DNA of 64,000 nt from Nocardioides sp. S5 (lineage in GTDB: Bacteria; Actinomycetota; Actinomycetes; Propionibacteriales; Nocardioidaceae). Below, in pieces: positions 1 through 8,254 of the stretch. Numbering within the stretch: the first letter of the stretch is position 1; each line of letters starts with the position of its first letter. A program made the translations under genes and the position numbers. Location of the stretch: NCBI RefSeq assembly GCF_017310035.1, contig NZ_CP022296.1:2666001-2730000 (forward strand), in the 5' to 3' direction. The notes beneath the pieces are model-generated. The model worked only from the letters and a program-made list of their open reading frames with translations, was not told the DNA's origin and did not search any database.

Positions 1-519
1 GGCCGAGCCGAGGATGTGGCCGGCGCGTGCGAGCCGTACGCCCACACCGGGTGCGAGCGCCACGTCGGTGTCGAGCTCGACCGGGTCGATGAGGGCGAGC
101 GCGCGCTCCACGTCGTGGTCGCCGTAGAGCGGGAGGGCCGGATGGTGCTTGGAGAAGCCGGCGGTGTTGGCGTACCTCGCGTCCTCCTGCTGGAGGTGCG
201 CGCTGTCGCGCAGGACGATGGCTGCCAGCTCGGCGGTCGTCCGGGTGCAGGTCACCCGCCCGGCGAAGCCGTCCCTCACGAGGCGCGGCAGGTAGCCGGT
301 GTGGTCGAGGTGGGCGTGGGTCAGCAGCACGTGGTCGATCGTGCGGGGATCGACCGGCAGCGGCTCCCAGTTGCGGCGGCGGTGGACGGCCAGGCCCTGG
401 TAGAGCCCGGCGTCGACCAGGACCCGCGTCCCGTCCGACTCGAGCAGGAACCGGCTCCCGGTGACCGTGTCGACCGCACCCAGGAAGGTCAGCGACGTCT
501 GCGTGGCCACGGTGCTCAC
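1..519 (-). CDS. MBL-fold metallo-hydrolase, 3' part beyond window
   Basis: N-terminal 173 residues of a metallo-beta-lactamase-fold hydrolase, cut by the window edge. The zinc-binding motif HAHLDH is at residues 68-73, preceded by a typical start of the fold (TFLGAVDTVTGS, then LVDAGLYQG), and GHILGSA is the last sequence visible. This opening resembles the beta-CASP branch (RNA-processing exonuclease or cleavage/polyadenylation-factor-like enzymes), but the beta-CASP domain would lie outside the window, so the activity is not proved. The start is GTG at 519, whose GTGA overlaps the TGA of the upstream polyphosphate kinase gene, which implies translational coupling and a shared transcript. 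Confidence 0.85.
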   Translation of the reverse strand, partial: MSTVATQTSLTFLGAVDTVTGSRFLLESDGTRVLVDAGLYQGLAVHRRRNWEPLPVDPRTIDHVLLTHAHLDHTGYLPRLVRDGFAGRVTCTRTTAELAAIVLRDSAHLQQEDARYANTAGFSKHHPALPLYGDHDVERALALIDPVELDTDVALAPGVGVRLARAGHILGSA

Positions 520-1499
520 CTCCCCAGCGACTCGATCGGCGGGAAGAACCGGGCGGGGTCCTCGTCGTCCTCGTGGACGCGGTTGGCGGAGCCCACCAGC
601 AGCGGGTCGGGCGTGCCGACGACGTCGTGGTCCTTCTGGGGGTAGTCCAGCTGCGAGAGCACGACCCGCATCGCCTCCAGACGGGCGCGCTTCTTGTCGT
701 TGGACTTGATCACCGTCCACGGAGCGTCACCGGTGTCGGTGTGGAAGAACATCGTCTCCTTGGCGTCGGTGTAGGCCTCCCACTTGTCGAGGCTGGCCAG
801 GTCGGTCGGCGACAGCTTCCACTGCCGGACCGGGTCGGACGACCGCGCCGCGAAGCGCGCCGCCTGCTCGGCACGCGAGACCGAGAACCACAGCTTCACC
901 AGGTGGATGTCGGCGTGGGTGAGCATCCGCTCGAAGTCCGGCGTCTCGCGCATGAAGTTGAGGTACTGGACCGGGGTGCAGTACCCCATCACCCGCTCGA
1001 CCCCGGCGCGGTTGTACCAGGACCGGTCGAACAGCACGATCTCGCCGGCGCTCGGCAGGTGGGCGACGTAGCGCTGGAAGTACCACTGCGACTTCTCGAG
1101 CTCGGTCGGCACGCTGAGCGCGACGAGCCGGGCGCCACGCGGGTTGAGGTGCTCCATGAACCGCTTGATCGCGCCGCCCTTGCCGGCGGCGTCACGGCCC
1201 TCGAAGAGGATCGCGACCTTCTGGCCGGTGTCCTTCACGTGCGCCTGGAGCTTGAGCAGCTCGATCTGCAGCAGCCGTTTGGTGTGCTCGTAGTCGCGAC
1301 GACCGAGCTTCGAGGCGTAGGGGTAGCCCTGGCGCCACGGAGGTACACCGCCGGGCCCGGGCCGGTCGTCGGACTCCTCACCCTCGCTGCGGAGCTCGTC
1401 GGTCAGGTCGAGGAGCTCGTCGAGCTCCTCCGCGTGGCCGGGGGTGCCGATCGGCACGCGCGGGGACAGGGTCGGGCCGTGGCCGTCGAGGGTCGCCAT
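516..1499 (-). CDS. ppk2: PPK2-family polyphosphate kinase
   Basis: 327-residue PPK2-type polyphosphate kinase, which in this family transfers phosphate between polyphosphate and nucleotides. The Walker A loop GRDAAGKGG is at residues 101-109 and the lid/Walker B signature DRSWYNRAGVE begins at residue 158. Both are intact, so the enzyme is probably active. The first 60 residues are acidic and variable. A TAGCGT hexamer (reverse strand, 1506-1511) lies 6 bases before the ATG, suggesting a leaderless transcript. The stop overlaps the GTG of the MBL-fold gene by 4 bases, so the two are one operon. Whether it prefers ADP, GDP or AMP cannot be decided from the motifs alone. Confidence 0.93.
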   Translation of the reverse strand: MATLDGHGPTLSPRVPIGTPGHAEELDELLDLTDELRSEGEESDDRPGPGGVPPWRQGYPYASKLGRRDYEHTKRLLQIELLKLQAHVKDTGQKVAILFEGRDAAGKGGAIKRFMEHLNPRGARLVALSVPTELEKSQWYFQRYVAHLPSAGEIVLFDRSWYNRAGVERVMGYCTPVQYLNFMRETPDFERMLTHADIHLVKLWFSVSRAEQAARFAARSSDPVRQWKLSPTDLASLDKWEAYTDAKETMFFHTDTGDAPWTVIKSNDKKRARLEAMRVVLSQLDYPQKDHDVVGTPDPLLVGSANRVHEDDEDPARFFPPIESLGR

Positions 1500-1575
1500 G
1501 CCTCGACGCTAGGCAGCGCAGCGGCTCGCTGGCAGTGCCCATCGTCCCGAAGGCGGGGGCCCTTCGGCTGGGTGG

Positions 1576-2028
1576 TCAGCGCGCGCGGGCCGCGCGCCGG
1601 CGCCTGAGCGTGGCGGGGAGGGTCAGCACGAGTGCCAGCGCGACTCCGGCGAAGGTGCCGAGCGAGTTCGCGGCCACGTCGCGCGGGTCCGGCACCCGGC
1701 CGGGGATCGCGCGCTGGGCGCTCTCGATCATCGAGGTCAGCACGATGCCGACCGCGATGGCGACGGGCCACAGTCGGGCGCCGACGAGCAGCAGCAGGAA
1801 CATCCCGACAGGGACGAAGAGTCCGATGTTGGCGAGGAACTCGATCCGGTCCACGTTCAGCCTGCTGGTCAGCGGGTCCAGGTCGGGGTAGCGCTCGAGC
1901 CGGGCCAGGACCCGGGCGGCCAGGCCGTAGTAGTCGGGCTGCTCCGATGCCGGGACCAGGGTGACGAGCCCGACGAAGCCGAGGTAGAGCAGGGTCAGCA
2001 GACTCAGGAAGGGATGTCGGTGCAGCAC
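1576..2028 (-). CDS. VanZ family membrane protein
   Basis: 150-residue membrane protein with about four hydrophobic segments. The VanZ-type conserved stretch is visible in the second half: ESAQRAIPGR followed by DPRDVAANSLGTFAG, i.e. the E..Q...R..D...N..G pattern of the family. VanZ proteins are linked to low-level teicoplanin resistance in enterococci, but most actinobacterial members have no known role, so no resistance is inferred. The chosen start is GTG 2028, giving VLHRHPFLSLL directly before the first membrane helix. The much longer upstream open frame on this strand is antisense to the DNA polymerase gene and was discarded. Confidence 0.75.
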   Translation of the reverse strand: MLHRHPFLSLLTLLYLGFVGLVTLVPASEQPDYYGLAARVLARLERYPDLDPLTSRLNVDRIEFLANIGLFVPVGMFLLLLVGARLWPVAIAVGIVLTSMIESAQRAIPGRVPDPRDVAANSLGTFAGVALALVLTLPATLRRRRAARAR

Positions 2029-2091
2029 CCGACCATCATCCGGGTGGACCAAGGGGGCCCTGACGTCGGTGCCGTGGGAGAGGGTGTCCCC

Positions 2092-3759
2092 ATGACCCGG
2101 GTCCAGCTCTCCCGCCTGCCGGGCGAGCGTGTGCTCGTCACTACAGGCGGTGTCGGGGAGGAGCTCCCCCTCGACGATCTTCCGGCGTACGTCCGGGCGC
2201 GCGAGGCCGACACCGCCGAGGCTCCGAGGTGGGTCTGGGACGACACCGCGCGGTGGTATCCCCCGCTGCTCACCGCGGGCGTGCGGGTGGCGCGCTGCCA
2301 CGACCTGAGGCTGTGCCGGCGCGTGCTGCGCCGCGCCCCTGCGGTGGACGGGCTGCTGCTCGACGGGGACGACTCGGGGTCCTGGGACCGGCTGGGCCCG
2401 GCAGCGGAGCCGAGCCATCCCACGCTGTTCGCCGCCGACGACACCGCCGAGCACCTGCGAGCCGACGTCGAGGACGCCCGCCAGCTCGCCGCGGTCGCCA
2501 CGTCCGGCGAGCCCACCCGGCTCGGGCTGCTCCTCGCGGCGGAGTCCGCGGGGGCGCTGGCCGCAGCGGAGATGACGTACGCCGGCGTGCCGTGGCGCAC
2601 CGAGGTGCACGAGCGACTGCTCACCGACCTGCTCGGTCCGAGACCCCTGCGCGACGCGCTGCCGCCGGTGCTCGACGAGCTGGCCGGCGAGGTGCGCCGC
2701 GCCTTCGGCGCCCCCGGCCTCAACCCCGAGTCGCGGACCGACCTGATGGGCGCCCTGAGAAGGGCGGGCGTCGAGGTGCCCGACATCCGGGCGGCCACGC
2801 TGCGGCAGGTCGACCACCCGGCCATCGAGCCGCTGCTGCGCTACAAGAAGCTCGCCCACCTCTTCCAGGCCAACGGCTGGGCGTGGCTCGACGAGTGGGC
2901 GGGTGACGGCCGGTTCCGGCCGTCCTACCAGCCGGCCGGGTCCTCGACCGGCCGCTGGTCGTCCAACGGCGGTGGCGCCCTGTCCTTCCCCGTGCAGGTG
3001 CGATCCGCCGCCGTCGCCGACGAGGGGTGGGTGCTCGTGGTCGCCGACGTCGCGCAGCTCGAGCCGCGGGTGCTCGCCGGGATGAGCCACGACACCGCCC
3101 TCGCGCGCGCCGCGCAGGGCGCCGACCTCTACCAGGGCATGGTCGCCGACGGCGCCGTCGCGACCCGTCAGGACGCCAAGCTCGGCCTGCTCGGCGCGAT
3201 GTACGGCGCCACCAGTGGTGCGAGCGGACGGATGGTCGCGGGACTCACCCGGCGCTACCCCGCCGCCTTCGCGCTGGTCGACGAGGCTGCTCGGGCCGGC
3301 GAGCGCGGGCAGGTGGTCCGCACCGTCCTCGGGCGCGGATCCCCCTCCCTCGGCGGCTCCTGGGACGAGGAGCCCGACGAGGCACCGTCCGACCTCCAGG
3401 CGCTCGACCGGCGACGTCGCGCCTACGGCCGCTTCACCCGCAACTTCGTCGTGCAGGGCACGGGTGCGGAGTGGGCGCTGTGCTGGATCGCCGACCTGCG
3501 CAACCGGCTGTGGCGGCTCGGCGGCACCGGCGCCCTCGACGAGCGTCCCCACCTGGTCCTCTTCCTGCACGACGAGGTCGTGGTGCACGCGCCGGCGACG
3601 CTCGCCGACGACGTCGCCGCCGAGCTGGAGCAGGCGGCCGCGGGTGCGGGACGCCTGGTGTTCCGCGACTTCGCCGTGGACTTCCCGCTGAGCATCTCCG
3701 TCGTCTCGTCCTACGCCGACGCCGGCAAGGGCACGGCCACGGCCACGGCCGGGACCTAG
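2092..3759 (+). CDS. Family-A-like DNA polymerase (annotated in actinobacteria as bifunctional 3'-5' exonuclease/DNA polymerase)
   Basis: 555-residue protein whose C-terminal half is a family A polymerase palm/fingers region. Motif A is VVADVAQLEPRVLAG (about residue 318), motif B is RQDAKLGLLGAMYG (about 358-371) and motif C is LFLHDEVVVH with HDE at about 493. Motif A differs from the usual DYSQIELR: the catalytic Asp and the Q.E.R pattern remain, but Tyr-Ser is Val-Ala and Ile-Glu-Leu is Leu-Glu-Pro. No 5' nuclease domain is present, and I could not find a convincing DxE exonuclease motif in the N-terminal third. ATG 2092 was chosen over ATG 2014 because a GGGAGAGG ribosome site precedes it. 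A role in repair or damage tolerance is inferred only from the family. Confidence 0.85.
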   Translation: MTRVQLSRLPGERVLVTTGGVGEELPLDDLPAYVRAREADTAEAPRWVWDDTARWYPPLLTAGVRVARCHDLRLCRRVLRRAPAVDGLLLDGDDSGSWDRLGPAAEPSHPTLFAADDTAEHLRADVEDARQLAAVATSGEPTRLGLLLAAESAGALAAAEMTYAGVPWRTEVHERLLTDLLGPRPLRDALPPVLDELAGEVRRAFGAPGLNPESRTDLMGALRRAGVEVPDIRAATLRQVDHPAIEPLLRYKKLAHLFQANGWAWLDEWAGDGRFRPSYQPAGSSTGRWSSNGGGALSFPVQVRSAAVADEGWVLVVADVAQLEPRVLAGMSHDTALARAAQGADLYQGMVADGAVATRQDAKLGLLGAMYGATSGASGRMVAGLTRRYPAAFALVDEAARAGERGQVVRTVLGRGSPSLGGSWDEEPDEAPSDLQALDRRRRAYGRFTRNFVVQGTGAEWALCWIADLRNRLWRLGGTGALDERPHLVLFLHDEVVVHAPATLADDVAAELEQAAAGAGRLVFRDFAVDFPLSISVVSSYADAGKGTATATAGT

Positions 3760-3840
3760 GTCCTCCCCCGCGGCGACACTCGCCCCTGCCCGGCGCTGCC
3801 GGGGTGCTCGAGGCTGGAGGTGGAGGCAGGAGGCACCCCG

Positions 3841-5172
3841 GTGAGCACCACGATCGAGCGCCACACGACCGTCGCCGTCGGCGCGGGCAGTGCACGCGCG
3901 GCTGCCGTCCGCCGCTTCGTCGGGGGCTTCTACCTCGTCATGGGTGGCCTCAACGCCGGCATCGTGCTCGCGGACGCCGAGTCCTACCGCACCTTCGCCG
4001 ACGAGTCCTTCTCGTCCTCCGTCACCGATGCCTGGCGGCAGGTGGTGATGACGCACCCCCTCGCCTGGATCCTGCTGCTGGCCGCGGGTGAGGTCGTCCT
4101 CGGGCTGCTCCTGCTGCGCGGCGGCCCGGCCGCCCGGGCCGGGTGGGTGGGCGTGCTGGTGTTCCACGTCCTGCTGATGTCGTTCGGCTTCGGCTTCTGG
4201 CTCTGGAGCATCCCGGTGCTGGCCGTGCTGGCCCCGGCCGCACGCGCCGACATGGTCGCGCTCGTCGCGACAGCAGCGCCGGTCGCGGCGCGACGGCGTA
4301 CGCCGACGGCGTCGGGCGACGAACGACCGGAGAGCCGCGCGGCGCCCGGTCCGTCGACGCTCTGGTCGACCGTCACGCTCGCCGGTAGCGTGCTCGTGGC
4401 CTCCGTCTACGGACTCGTGGCCGAGTCGCCGTACCGGTCGCTGCCGGAAGCGACGGTCGTCGGCGCCCGTGCCCAGGACGCGTGCAGCATCGCCGTGGCC
4501 GTCCTGCTCCTCGCCCTCGTGTCCCGGCGCCCTTCGTCCACGACCCTGCTGGTGCGGCTCGGCCTGCTGGGCTACCTCACCTACAGCTACCTCATCTACG
4601 TCACCGGCGTGCCGATGAACCGCATGTTCCTCGTCTACGTCGTGATCGTGGGGCTCGCCGGCTACGGTCTGGTGTCCGGCCTGGGACAGGTCGTGGCCCG
4701 CCCGCCGGCCAGCCGTGCGTCCAGCGCACTCACGACCGGCACCGGCTGGATGCTCGTGGCCACCGGCGTCCTGTTCGCCGGCCTGTGGCTCTCGGTCCTG
4801 CTCCCCTTCGCCCTCGGCGGTGCGCGCCCCGAGCCCCAAGGCATCGGCGGCACCCCCTACCCGGTCTTCTGGCTCGACCTCGCGATCGTCCTGCCGCTGG
4901 TCGTCCTCGTGGGGGTGCTGCTGCTGCGTCGCCACCGCGTGGGTCCGGCGCTGGCGGTCGTCGCCCTCATCAAGGTCGTCACCCTCTTCACCGCCCTCTG
5001 GGCCGGGCCCCTGCTCTCGCTCGCAACCGGTGCCGACGTCCACCTCGGTCCCGACGCCGGGCCGAGCCTCCTGCTGCTGGCGGCCAGCACGTGGCTGGTG
5101 GTGCGCTGGCTGCGGTCGATCGACCCGCAGGACCTACACCCGCTGCTCCTCGAGGAAGGACACTCATCATGA
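3841..5172 (+). CDS. Multi-pass membrane protein of unknown function
   Basis: 443-residue integral membrane protein with roughly ten to eleven hydrophobic segments arranged as two halves separated by a polar linker (about residues 150-180, rich in Arg, Thr and Ser). I do not recognise a catalytic motif or transporter signature. The start is GTG 3841, preceded by GGAGGCAGGAGG; an in-frame ATG 21 bases upstream lacks such a site. The stop overlaps the flavodoxin start as ATGA (5169-5172), so the two are translationally coupled. This points to a membrane redox or cofactor-related partnership, but that is inference from position only. Confidence 0.7.
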   Translation: MSTTIERHTTVAVGAGSARAAAVRRFVGGFYLVMGGLNAGIVLADAESYRTFADESFSSSVTDAWRQVVMTHPLAWILLLAAGEVVLGLLLLRGGPAARAGWVGVLVFHVLLMSFGFGFWLWSIPVLAVLAPAARADMVALVATAAPVAARRRTPTASGDERPESRAAPGPSTLWSTVTLAGSVLVASVYGLVAESPYRSLPEATVVGARAQDACSIAVAVLLLALVSRRPSSTTLLVRLGLLGYLTYSYLIYVTGVPMNRMFLVYVVIVGLAGYGLVSGLGQVVARPPASRASSALTTGTGWMLVATGVLFAGLWLSVLLPFALGGARPEPQGIGGTPYPVFWLDLAIVLPLVVLVGVLLLRRHRVGPALAVVALIKVVTLFTALWAGPLLSLATGADVHLGPDAGPSLLLLAASTWLVVRWLRSIDPQDLHPLLLEEGHSS

Positions 5173-5672
5173 CCACGCTCGTCGTGCACGAGTCCATGTT
5201 CGGCAACACCCGCGCGATCGCGGAGGCGATCGCTGCCGACCTGCCCGGCCACGTCGAGGTGGTCGACGTGACGGACGCACCCACACCGTTGCCGGCACAC
5301 GTCGACCTGCTCGTCGTCGGCGGCCCCACCCACGCCTTCTCCATGAGCCGTGCGGGGACCCGACGCGACGCCGTCGCGCAGGGCGCCGCCCACGAGCACG
5401 AGATCCGCGGGATCCGCGAATGGCTGGCCGGCCTGCCCCGGACGCCGCAGGTGACCGTGGCCGCCTTCGACACCCGCGTCGCCAAGGTCCGCCGGTTCCC
5501 GGGTTCGGCGGCACGTGCGGCCGGCAAGGTGGTCGCGCGGCGCGGGCTCGGACGCGTGGTCGCGGTGGAGTCGTTCTACGTCGAGGACGTGTCCGGGCCG
5601 CTGCTCGAGGGAGAGCTGGAGAGGGCGCGGGCATGGGCGCGTTCGCTCGCCACCGCGGCACACCCCCGCTGA
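5169..5672 (+). CDS. Flavodoxin domain protein
   Basis: 167-residue flavodoxin-fold protein. The N-terminal phosphate-binding loop for FMN is SMFGNTRAIA (about residues 9-18), and LLVVGGPTHAFSMSR matches the second flavin-contact region. Flavodoxins are small FMN electron carriers or, in some branches, protoporphyrinogen/quinone-type oxidoreductases; the sequence does not tell which. The C-terminal half is Arg-rich (TRVAKVRRFPGSAARAAGK). Translation is coupled to the upstream multi-pass membrane protein by a 4-base overlap, so the flavodoxin probably acts at or near the membrane with that protein. Confidence 0.85.
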   Translation: MTTLVVHESMFGNTRAIAEAIAADLPGHVEVVDVTDAPTPLPAHVDLLVVGGPTHAFSMSRAGTRRDAVAQGAAHEHEIRGIREWLAGLPRTPQVTVAAFDTRVAKVRRFPGSAARAAGKVVARRGLGRVVAVESFYVEDVSGPLLEGELERARAWARSLATAAHPR

Positions 5673-5675
5673 CCG

Positions 5676-6389
5676 CTACGTCGGCCCGGGACCGCCACCT
5701 TTGACCCGCCTTGCCGCGAACTCCCTGATCCGGCCTGCCACCTCCTGGTCGAGCCCCGCGCAGAGGACGTCGAGGTCGTCGACGAGGAAGGACTGGGCCC
5801 CGCACCAGTCGGACTTCACGACCAGGCCGTCGACGCACCAGTGAGCGTTGGTGGGGCGTCCGTCCACGACGAGCTGGATGCGCTCGGCGTGCACGGTGGA
5901 CCCGTCCAGCAGCTCGGTCTGCTCGGACCCGCACCTGTGCAGCTCCGCCTCCTGCGTGGCGCCTCCGGGCTCGCCCTCGTCGAACTGGACGAACGAGACG
6001 GTGTCCTCGTCGCGGCCGAGCATCCCTGCGACAAGCAGGTGCTCGGCGTACGCACCGACGGCGTCGGCGAGCTCCGGCACCGACGTCCCGTCCACCTGGA
6101 CCGTGCCGTCCGTGTCGCGAAGGCCCGAGTGACGGCTCCCCGAGCTCGGCGAGTCGTAGGTGAACCGCCTCCACCGCCGGACGTCACCATCGTGGTCGAC
6201 GACGTGGTCCACGATGTAGAGGGGAGCGTCGTCACCCATCCGGAACACGGTGCGCGTCCGCAGGCTGCGGGAGGCAACGTCGCGGAGGATGGCGCCGCAA
6301 CGGCCCACGTCCCCGTCGACGAAGGCGTGGTGCTCGGCTCTGGACGCGTCCCCCGTGGTCACCCCGCGACTGTCGCACGAGCAGCGCAC
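5676..6389 (-). CDS. Hypothetical protein
   Basis: 237-residue soluble protein with no motif I recognise. It is acidic and rich in Asp, Gly and Val, with blocks such as LYIVDHVVDHDGDVRRWRR and a C-terminal region, HWCVDGLVVKSDWCGAQSF, that carries two Cys. The start is uncertain: GTG 6389 gives a Cys-containing lead (MRCSCDSRG), while a later in-frame GTG (VTTGDAS) would remove the first nine residues. It is divergent from the BCCT transporter gene, convergent with the flavodoxin gene and ends 3 bases from it. The codon pattern looks coding throughout. Confidence 0.6.
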   Translation of the reverse strand: MRCSCDSRGVTTGDASRAEHHAFVDGDVGRCGAILRDVASRSLRTRTVFRMGDDAPLYIVDHVVDHDGDVRRWRRFTYDSPSSGSRHSGLRDTDGTVQVDGTSVPELADAVGAYAEHLLVAGMLGRDEDTVSFVQFDEGEPGGATQEAELHRCGSEQTELLDGSTVHAERIQLVVDGRPTNAHWCVDGLVVKSDWCGAQSFLVDDLDVLCAGLDQEVAGRIREFAARRVKGGGPGPT

Positions 6390-6441
6390 CCGTGACCCCC
6401 GGACGTGCCCATCGAGCGCGAATCGATGTTCTGGCAGGTTG

Positions 6442-6455
6442 TGAGAGTCCTCTCA
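6442..6455. promoter_or_regulatory. 14-bp palindrome upstream of BCCT gene
   Basis: TGAGAG-TC-CTCTCA is a perfect dyad of 6-base arms around a 2-base centre. It lies 63 bases before the BCCT start in the divergent interval between the transporter and the unknown gene at 5676. Its size and position fit a regulator operator, but no regulator is identified. Chance occurrence of a 6-base dyad in GC-rich DNA is not negligible. Confidence 0.3.
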
Positions 6456-6517
6456 TCGTGAGCGGGACGGCGGGCTCCCGGTTTGCCAGCGGCCGCGAAT
6501 GTTGGTCAGGTCGACGG

Positions 6518-8230
6518 ATGGCCACAGGAATCGAGCACCCCCGCGACCTGCCCGCACCCGACCCCCTCGACGAGCCGCACCCGGCCCTCGACAGCGTGAT
6601 CGACTCCGGTGTGTCCCGTGAGTCGGGGGTGGACAAGCTCGTGTTCGGCGTCACCGCCGTCGTCAGTCTCGCCTTCCTCGTCTGGGGGTTCACGAGCACC
6701 GGCACCCTCGCCGACGCCTCGGCCTCGGGCCTGGCGTGGACCATGGAGAAGACCGGCTGGCTCTTCGTCCTGACCTCCAGCGCCTTCGTCGTCTTCGTCA
6801 TCTGGTTGGCCCTCGGCAAGTTCGGCAACATCCCGCTCGGCCGCGACGACGAGCAGCCGGAGTTCCGCACGATCTCGTGGATCGCGATGATGTTCAGCGC
6901 CGGCATGGGCATCGGCCTGATGTTCTACGGCGTCAGCGAGCCGATCACGCACTTCGTCACCCCACCGCCGGGCACGGAGGGCGGCGCCGAGGCCGCGCAG
7001 GACGCGATGGCCACCACGATGTTCCACTGGACGCTCCACCCCTGGGCGATCTACGCCGTCGTCGGGCTCGCAGTGGCGTACGGCGTCTACCGCAAGGGTC
7101 GCCTGCAGCTGATCAGCTCCGCGTTCGAACCCCTCCTGGGCCGCCACGCGCACGGACTCGGCGGCAAGGCCATCGACATGTTCGCGATCTTCGCGACCCT
7201 CTTCGGCTCCGCCACGTCGCTGGGCCTCGGCGCCCTGCAGATCCAGTCGGGCCTGCAGATCGTGGCCGGGCTCGGCGACACCGGCAACGCGGTGCTGGTA
7301 GGGATCATCGCCGTCCTGACCGCCGCGTTCGTGCTCTCCGCAGTCTCCGGCGTCGCCAAGGGCATCCAGTGGTTGTCCAACATCAACATGGTGCTTGCCG
7401 TCGCGCTCGCGCTCTTCGTCTTCGTCGTCGGCCCGACGGTCTTCATCCTGAACCTCGTGCCGACCTCCATCGGCAGCTACGTCGCCGACCTGCCCATGAT
7501 GGCCGCCCGGACCGCCGCCGAGGGCACCGAGACCAGCGAGTGGCTGTCGACGTGGACCGTCTTCTACTGGGCCTGGTGGCTCTCGTGGACGCCGTTCGTC
7601 GGCATGTTCATCGCCCGCATCTCGCGCGGTCGCACGATCCGCCAGTTCGTCACCGGTGTCCTGCTGGTGCCCAGCCTCGTCAGCGTCGTGTGGTTCGCCA
7701 TCTTCGGCGGCGCAGCCATCGACCTGCAGAAGAAGGGCACTGACATCGCCGGCGCCGACGGCCTGGAGAACCAGCTCTTCAGCACCCTCGAGGCCTACCC
7801 CCTCGCCACCGTGTCAAGCATCGTGGTGATGGTGCTCGTCGGCATCTTCTTCGTCTCCGGCGCCGACGCTGCGTCCATCGTGATGGGCTCGCTGTCCGAG
7901 CGCGGCACCATCCACCCGAGCCGTCCGACCGTCATCTTCTGGGGTGTCGCGACCGGGGCCGTCGCGGCCGTGATGCTGCTCGTGGGCGGCGCGGACGCGC
8001 TCAGCGGACTGCAGACGATCACGGTGATCGCAGCCCTGCCGTTCGTGCTCATCATGATCGGTCTCGCCGTCGCACTGGTGAAGGACCTCGCGCAGGACCC
8101 GATGGTCGTGCGCCGCCAGTACGCCATCGAGGCCGTGGAGGCCGCGGTCATCACCGGCGTCACCGAGCACGGCGACGACTTCGTGCTGTCGGTCGAGAAG
8201 GCCGAGGTCGACAAGGACCTCGAGGTCTGA
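6518..8230 (+). CDS. BCCT family betaine/carnitine/choline transporter
   Basis: 570-residue secondary transporter of the betaine-choline-carnitine family with the expected twelve membrane segments. The family signature WAWWLSWTPFVGMFIARISR followed by GRTIRQF is present in segments 8-9, and MMFSAGMGIGLMFYGVSEP is the glycine-rich segment 3 that shapes the substrate and sodium path. The likely role is sodium-coupled uptake of glycine betaine or a related osmolyte at the cytoplasmic membrane. The N-terminal tail is about 50 residues and the C-terminal tail is short and acidic (EKAEVDKDLEV), a region that senses osmotic state in some relatives. ATG 6518 (MATGIEHP) was chosen; the longer frame upstream has poor coding character. 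Confidence 0.92.
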   Translation: MATGIEHPRDLPAPDPLDEPHPALDSVIDSGVSRESGVDKLVFGVTAVVSLAFLVWGFTSTGTLADASASGLAWTMEKTGWLFVLTSSAFVVFVIWLALGKFGNIPLGRDDEQPEFRTISWIAMMFSAGMGIGLMFYGVSEPITHFVTPPPGTEGGAEAAQDAMATTMFHWTLHPWAIYAVVGLAVAYGVYRKGRLQLISSAFEPLLGRHAHGLGGKAIDMFAIFATLFGSATSLGLGALQIQSGLQIVAGLGDTGNAVLVGIIAVLTAAFVLSAVSGVAKGIQWLSNINMVLAVALALFVFVVGPTVFILNLVPTSIGSYVADLPMMAARTAAEGTETSEWLSTWTVFYWAWWLSWTPFVGMFIARISRGRTIRQFVTGVLLVPSLVSVVWFAIFGGAAIDLQKKGTDIAGADGLENQLFSTLEAYPLATVSSIVVMVLVGIFFVSGADAASIVMGSLSERGTIHPSRPTVIFWGVATGAVAAVMLLVGGADALSGLQTITVIAALPFVLIMIGLAVALVKDLAQDPMVVRRQYAIEAVEAAVITGVTEHGDDFVLSVEKAEVDKDLEV

Positions 8231-8254
8231 GTCGCGCACCGTAGGGTCGGCCGC

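Noticed and set aside
1576..5043. Very long reverse-strand open frame (over 1100 codons) across the DNA polymerase and membrane-protein genes
   Set aside because: It is antisense to well-supported forward genes and has a low-complexity His/Gly/Arg composition typical of GC-rich shadows. Only its last 150 codons (VanZ, from GTG 2028) are real.
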